A stretch of 64,000 nucleotides of DNA from Plantactinospora endophytica (GTDB lineage: Bacteria > Actinomycetota > Actinomycetes > Mycobacteriales > Micromonosporaceae), in the NCBI RefSeq assembly GCF_016862915.1, contig NZ_BONW01000046.1:62001-126000 (forward strand). Reading direction: 5' to 3'. Shown piece by piece: positions 60,532-64,000 of this stretch. The notes beneath the pieces were generated by a model. That model was not told the origin of the DNA. It did no database searches and saw only the letters and a list, made by a program, of their open reading frames with translations. Both the position numbers and the translations under genes were made by a program. The stretch's first letter is position 1; every line of letters begins with the position of its first letter.

Positions 60532-61371
60532 TCAGTGCCGTTCGCCGAGCGGATAGCCGCAGAACTGTGCGCCGAGCAGCCCGGCGGTGCCGACCTCGCC
60601 GTCGAGCGGGCGTACCCGGTCGGCGTAGGACTCGGCGTCGTCCTCCGGCTCGTACCCGATCTCCCGGCCCTCGGCCAGCGACCACCAGCGTCGGCTGTTC
60701 CGGCTGATCCCCCAGAGCACCCGGAAACCGGTGGTCTCCGCCCGCAGACAGGCGTCGACCAGCCGGGCGCAGTCGTCCGGGGAAATCCAGTTCTCCAGAC
60801 CGCTCACCCCGGGCGGTTCGGGAAAGCAGGCGCCGAGCCGCAGCGCGAAGACGGTCATGCCGAACCGGTCGGCGTAGAGGCTGCCGAGCGACTCGACGGC
60901 CGCCTTGGACCAGCCGTAGTAGGTGTCGGGGCGGGGCGGCACCGAGGACGGCACCCCGTCCGGACCGACCGGCGCGGGCACGCCGGCCGGGTCCGGGCTG
61001 GTGCCGGCCCGCTGGTACCAGCCGGCCGCATGGATCGACGAGGCGAGCAGCACCCGGGGTACGCCCGCCGTCCGGGCCGCCTCCAGCAGCCGCTGCGTGC
61101 CCTCCACGTTCACCCGGAGCAGTTCCGCCCAGGTGTCCTCGCCCGGGATCGCGGCAAGGTGCAGTACGGCGTCGGCCCCGGCACAGGCGGCCGACAGCGC
61201 CGCCGGGTCGAAGAGGTCGGCGCGGACGACCTCCACCGGTTCGCCGGGGTTGGCCGGAGCCTGCTCGGCGACGTCGAACAGCCGCAGGACCCGCCCCGGG
61301 CCGGCCAGCCGGGGCCGGAGCAGCCGCCCGACCCGCCCGGCCGCGCCGGTGACCAGCAGCCGTGCCGGCAT
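60532..61371 (-). CDS. NAD-dependent epimerase/dehydratase family protein (uronate dehydrogenase-like)
   Basis: A 279-residue short-chain Rossmann enzyme. LLVTGAAGRVGRLLRPRL holds the NAD-binding GxxGxxG; HLAAIPGEDTW, LASSIHAAGWY and the catalytic YYGWSK follow. The shape and the ENWISPDDCARLVDACL segment resemble uronate dehydrogenases. It ends at GERH without extra domain. It lies 37 bases after the era stop on the same strand and may be read from the era transcript. Confidence 0.85.
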   Translation of the reverse strand: MPARLLVTGAAGRVGRLLRPRLAGPGRVLRLFDVAEQAPANPGEPVEVVRADLFDPAALSAACAGADAVLHLAAIPGEDTWAELLRVNVEGTQRLLEAARTAGVPRVLLASSIHAAGWYQRAGTSPDPAGVPAPVGPDGVPSSVPPRPDTYYGWSKAAVESLGSLYADRFGMTVFALRLGACFPEPPGVSGLENWISPDDCARLVDACLRAETTGFRVLWGISRNSRRWWSLAEGREIGYEPEDDAESYADRVRPLDGEVGTAGLLGAQFCGYPLGERH

Positions 61372-61408
61372 CCGCGTCTCCCCTCCCCGGCCGATCCGTG
61401 GGCGGGGC

Positions 61409-62440
61409 TCAGAAGCCGAGTTTGCGGAGCTGCTTCGGATCCCGCTGCCAGTCCTTGGCCACCCGCACGTGCAGGTCGAGGTAGACCCGGGTGCCGAGCA
61501 GCTCCTCGATCTGCTGCCGGGCCCGGATGCCGACGTCCTTGAGCCGGCTGGCCCGCGCCCCGATCACGATCGCCTTCTGGCTGGACCGCTCCACGTACAC
61601 GTCGGCGTAGATCTTCATCAGCCGGTCCTCGGGGATCATCTCCTCGACCACCACCGCGATCGAGTGCGGCAGTTCGTCCCGGACCCCCTCCAGGGCCGCC
61701 TCCCGGATCAGCTCGGCGACCAGGATCTGCTCCGGCTCGTCGGTGAGCATGTCGTCCGGATAGAGCTGCGGTGACGACGGCAGATAGCCGGTCATCACGT
61801 CGACCAGGGTGTCCACCTGGTGGCCGGAGACCGCGCTGACCGGTACCACCTCGGCGAAGTCGCCCAGCTCGCTGACGGCCAGCAACTGCTCGGCCAGCCG
61901 CTTCCGGTCCACCAGGTCGGTCTTGGTCACCACCGCCAGCACCTTGGCCTTCAGCTCGGCCAGCTCGCCGGTGATGAACCGGTCGCCCCGGCCGATCGGC
62001 TCGTCCGCCGGGATGCAGAGGCCGATCACGTCGACCTCGCTCCAGGTCTGCCGGACCAGGTCGTTCAGCCGCTCGCCGAGCAGGGTACGCGGCCGGTGCA
62101 GGCCCGGCGTGTCCACCAGGACGAGCTGCGAGTCCGGCCGGTGCAGGACGGCCCGGATCACGTGCCGGGTGGTCTGCGGCTTGTTGGAGGTGATGGCGAT
62201 CTTCTGCCCGACGATCGCGTTGGTCAGCGTCGACTTGCCGGCGTTCGGCCGCCCGACGAAGCAGGCGAACCCGGCCCGGTAACCGGCCTCCTGGCGAGGG
62301 CCGCCCGACCGCTGACCGGCCGCCCTGCCACCGGACCGCTGATCAGCAGCCCTGCCGCCGGACTGGTGACCGGCCGCCTCGCCCGTCGACCGGCGGCCGG
62401 CCTCGTCGCTCGATCGGTGGCCGGAGGGGGCCGCCGTCAC
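61409..62440 (-). CDS. era: GTPase Era
   Basis: A 343-residue GTPase needed for 16S rRNA and 30S maturation. G1 GRPNAGKST, G2/switch ITSNKPQTTRH, G3 DTPGLHRP, G4 TKTD and G5 SAVSG are intact. The KH domain (about 250-343) has LPHSIAVVVEEM and IVIGARASRLKDVGIRARQQIE. The N-terminus is extended by about 50 residues of degenerate RAAGQRSGG repeats, unusual for Era. GTG 62440 overlaps the previous stop (GTGA). Confidence 0.96.
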   Translation of the reverse strand: MTAAPSGHRSSDEAGRRSTGEAAGHQSGGRAADQRSGGRAAGQRSGGPRQEAGYRAGFACFVGRPNAGKSTLTNAIVGQKIAITSNKPQTTRHVIRAVLHRPDSQLVLVDTPGLHRPRTLLGERLNDLVRQTWSEVDVIGLCIPADEPIGRGDRFITGELAELKAKVLAVVTKTDLVDRKRLAEQLLAVSELGDFAEVVPVSAVSGHQVDTLVDVMTGYLPSSPQLYPDDMLTDEPEQILVAELIREAALEGVRDELPHSIAVVVEEMIPEDRLMKIYADVYVERSSQKAIVIGARASRLKDVGIRARQQIEELLGTRVYLDLHVRVAKDWQRDPKQLRKLGF

Positions 62441-62832
62441 TGGAGCACCGTGCCGAGCAGGGTGCCGTCCGGGGCGGCGACGTGGATCGGGGCGTCCGCC
62501 GCGAGGTCGCGCACGGCGGCGTGGCCGGCGCCGTCCAGCGTCGACGCCTCGGTGACCACCGCACCGGCCTCCAACCGGGTCGCCCCGGCGGCGACCGCCG
62601 AGGCGACCGCGAGCTGCAACGCGGTGATGGTCAGCGACGGCAGCGAGACGCTGGCGGCGGCGTACGTCCGGCCGTCCTGGTCGCGTACTGCCGCGCCCTC
62701 GACCGCGCCGATCCGGCCCCGGGCACCCCGGGCCAGCACCACCAGCTTGGTGTCCTCGGCGGTCAGTTCGACCGTCGCCGACGGGGTGTGCTCGCCGGCC
62801 GGGACGGTCGGGGCGGCGGACGGGTCAGGCAT
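62437..62832 (-). CDS. Cytidine-deaminase-like protein lacking catalytic residues
   Basis: A 131-residue protein that keeps the cytidine deaminase frame ([57 protein letters not shown]) but has neither the C/H-A-E proton-shuttle motif nor the P-C-x2-C zinc ligands. It therefore cannot be a standard zinc deaminase. The gene stands between the CorC-like gene and era with overlaps at both ends, the same place as the mycobacterial Rv2365c-type gene (from memory). A structural or regulatory role is likely. Confidence 0.75.
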   Translation of the reverse strand: MPDPSAAPTVPAGEHTPSATVELTAEDTKLVVLARGARGRIGAVEGAAVRDQDGRTYAAASVSLPSLTITALQLAVASAVAAGATRLEAGAVVTEASTLDGAGHAAVRDLAADAPIHVAAPDGTLLGTVLQ

Positions 62833-64000
62833 CGGCGGGTTGCCTCTCCTCGGCCCGGGAGTGCTGCTCCCGGGTGCTCTGTGCGCCCCGCAACTCGGGG
62901 TCGGTACGGGTCTGCTGCTGCTCCGGCCCGTCCGCCTCGGTGAGCCGGCGGACCAGTACGGAGTCGATGTGGTTGCGTCGGCCGGTGGTGCCCTCGGCGA
63001 TCAGCCGCAGCCCACCCACGTCTGCCGAGGCACCGGGCAACGGCACCCGGCCGAGGGCCTGGGCGAGCAGCCCGCCGACGGTCTCCACCTCGTCGGCCGG
63101 CAACTCGACGTCGAACAGCTCGCCGAGATCCTCGACCGGCAGCCGGGCGGTGACCCGCACCTGGTCGTCGTCGAGGCGCTCGACCGGCGGACGTTCGACG
63201 TCGTACTCGTCGGTGATCTCGCCGACGATCTCCTCCAGGATGTCCTCGATGGTGACCAGCCCGCCGGTGCCGCCGTACTCGTCGACGACGATCACCATGT
63301 GGGTGCGGGCGGCCTGCATCTCGGAGAGCAGGTCGTCGACCGGCTTCGACTCCGGCACGAAGGTGGCGGTACGCATCACCTCGGAGACCGGCCGCTGTGC
63401 GGCGGCGGGGTCCTCGCCCTGGGTCTGCCGGATCACGTCCTTGAGGTAGAGCACCCCGAGCACGTCGTCCACGCTCTCGCCGATCACCGGGATCCGGGAG
63501 AAGCCGGAACGGAGGAAGAGCACCAGTGCCTGCGGCAGCTTCTTGTGCGCCTCGATCCAGACCATCTCGGTACGCGGCACCATCACCTCGCGGACGATGG
63601 TCTCGCCGAGCGCGAAGACGGAGTGGATCATCTGCCGCTCGCCGTGCTCCACGACGCCGCGCTGCTCGGCCAGGTCGACCAGCTCGCGCAACTCCACCTG
63701 GGTGGCGAACGGGCCCTCGCGGAACCCGCGCCCCGGCGTCACCGCGTTGCCGATCAGGATCAGCAGCGAGGCGAGCGGGTTCAGCACCCGGCCCAGCCAG
63801 CGGACCAGCGGCGCGGTGACCCGGCCGACCGCGTACGCGTGCTGCCGGCCGATGGTGCGCGGCGCGACGCCGACCACCACGAAGCTGACCACGGTCATCG
63901 CGCCCGCGGTGACCAGGGCGGCGGTCCAGCCGGCGCCGAACGTGTCGACCGCGACCAGCGCCACCAGTACGGTCGCGGTCAGCTCGCAGAGCAGCCGCAG
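62825..64000 (-). CDS. CorC/HlyC-type hemolysin family protein (CNNM-like), N-terminus outside the window
   Basis: The frame is open to the right edge, so the gene is partial; 391 residues are visible. The left part is the end of a DUF21 transmembrane domain (helices near [20 protein letters not shown] and [20 protein letters not shown]), followed by [20 protein letters not shown] pair ([15 protein letters not shown] and [15 protein letters not shown]) and a CorC_HlyC transporter-associated domain ([19 protein letters not shown]) follow. Such proteins are linked to Mg/Co export. A disordered tail ends the protein. The stop overlaps the next gene by eight bases. Confidence 0.92.
   Translation of the reverse strand: MRLLCELTATVLVALVAVDTFGAGWTAALVTAGAMTVVSFVVVGVAPRTIGRQHAYAVGRVTAPLVRWLGRVLNPLASLLILIGNAVTPGRGFREGPFATQVELRELVDLAEQRGVVEHGERQMIHSVFALGETIVREVMVPRTEMVWIEAHKKLPQALVLFLRSGFSRIPVIGESVDDVLGVLYLKDVIRQTQGEDPAAAQRPVSEVMRTATFVPESKPVDDLLSEMQAARTHMVIVVDEYGGTGGLVTIEDILEEIVGEITDEYDVERPPVERLDDDQVRVTARLPVEDLGELFDVELPADEVETVGGLLAQALGRVPLPGASADVGGLRLIAEGTTGRRNHIDSVLVRRLTEADGPEQQQTRTDPELRGAQSTREQHSRAEERQPADA

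Noticed and set aside
62437-62832. Functional cytidine deaminase annotation
   Set aside because: The zinc and proton-shuttle residues are absent, so the enzyme name would be misleading.

Overview
The window is about 64 kb of very GC-rich DNA (roughly 72 percent by eye) from an actinomycete chromosome. Many GTG and TTG starts, likely leaderless transcripts, XRE-DUF5753/DUF397 pairs and the gene content point to a filamentous actinobacterium, most likely Micromonosporaceae (Micromonospora or Plantactinospora type); this placement is inference. From memory, the housekeeping genes (glyS, an ArsR/SmtB-type sensor next to zur, uppS, recO, era, a cytidine-deaminase-like gene and a CorC-like gene) match a conserved block that is also found in Mycobacterium tuberculosis. 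I see no tRNA, rRNA, CRISPR array, transposase or integrase.

Layout. 1-3.3 kb: the tail of a small DNA-binding protein, an exported PhoD-type phosphatase and a secreted Thr/Pro-linker protein with a propeller-like repeat region. 3.7-6.5 kb: a tight three-gene operon in which a small adaptor and a membrane-anchored vWA-like protein share an RHIM/BASS3-like amyloid motif, followed by a vWA-like paralogue carrying a PsbP-like domain. 6.5-19.9 kb: dgt, a VOC protein, a roadblock protein, a divergent HxlR/oxidoreductase pair, ppdK, GH20 hexosaminidase, dusB, glyS and small membrane/oxygenase genes. 20-23.5 kb: a zinc regulon (znuACB, SmtB-like sensor, zur) with a Zur-box-like site and two tandem palindromes over the sensor promoter. 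23.6-28.8 kb: a TPR-CHAT protease divergent from a Tat-exported S8 protease, a sigma factor and a coupled unknown protein. 29-31 kb: a secreted protein and a membrane protein. 31.1-38 kb: a secreted Rhs-FN3-Hint toxin of about 2,139 residues with a nuclease-like tip and a coupled candidate immunity gene. 38.3-42.7 kb: aldo/keto reductase, long acyl-CoA dehydrogenase, and an XRE-DUF5753/DUF397 pair. 43-47.6 kb: a beta-lactamase-fold serine hydrolase, a lipoprotein, and an operon linked by ATGA overlaps (membrane protein, 24-residue micro-ORF, sigma factor, PAS-GGDEF-EAL protein). 47.9-52.6 kb: a membrane protein, a SIS protein and a TPP-riboswitch-controlled ECF thiamine transporter. 52.8-64 kb: a receptor-like Ser/Thr kinase, uppS-recO, a DUF4097-type lipoprotein, an acyltransferase, a MOSC protein, an epimerase, and the era/cytidine-deaminase-like/CorC operon running off the right edge.

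The two places most likely to hold under-described biology are the RHIM-like operon (3.67-6.51 kb) and the TPR-CHAT / S8 / sigma cluster (23.6-28.8 kb). Both resemble signalling or cell-death modules. Both functional readings are inferred from motifs and gene order, not demonstrated.
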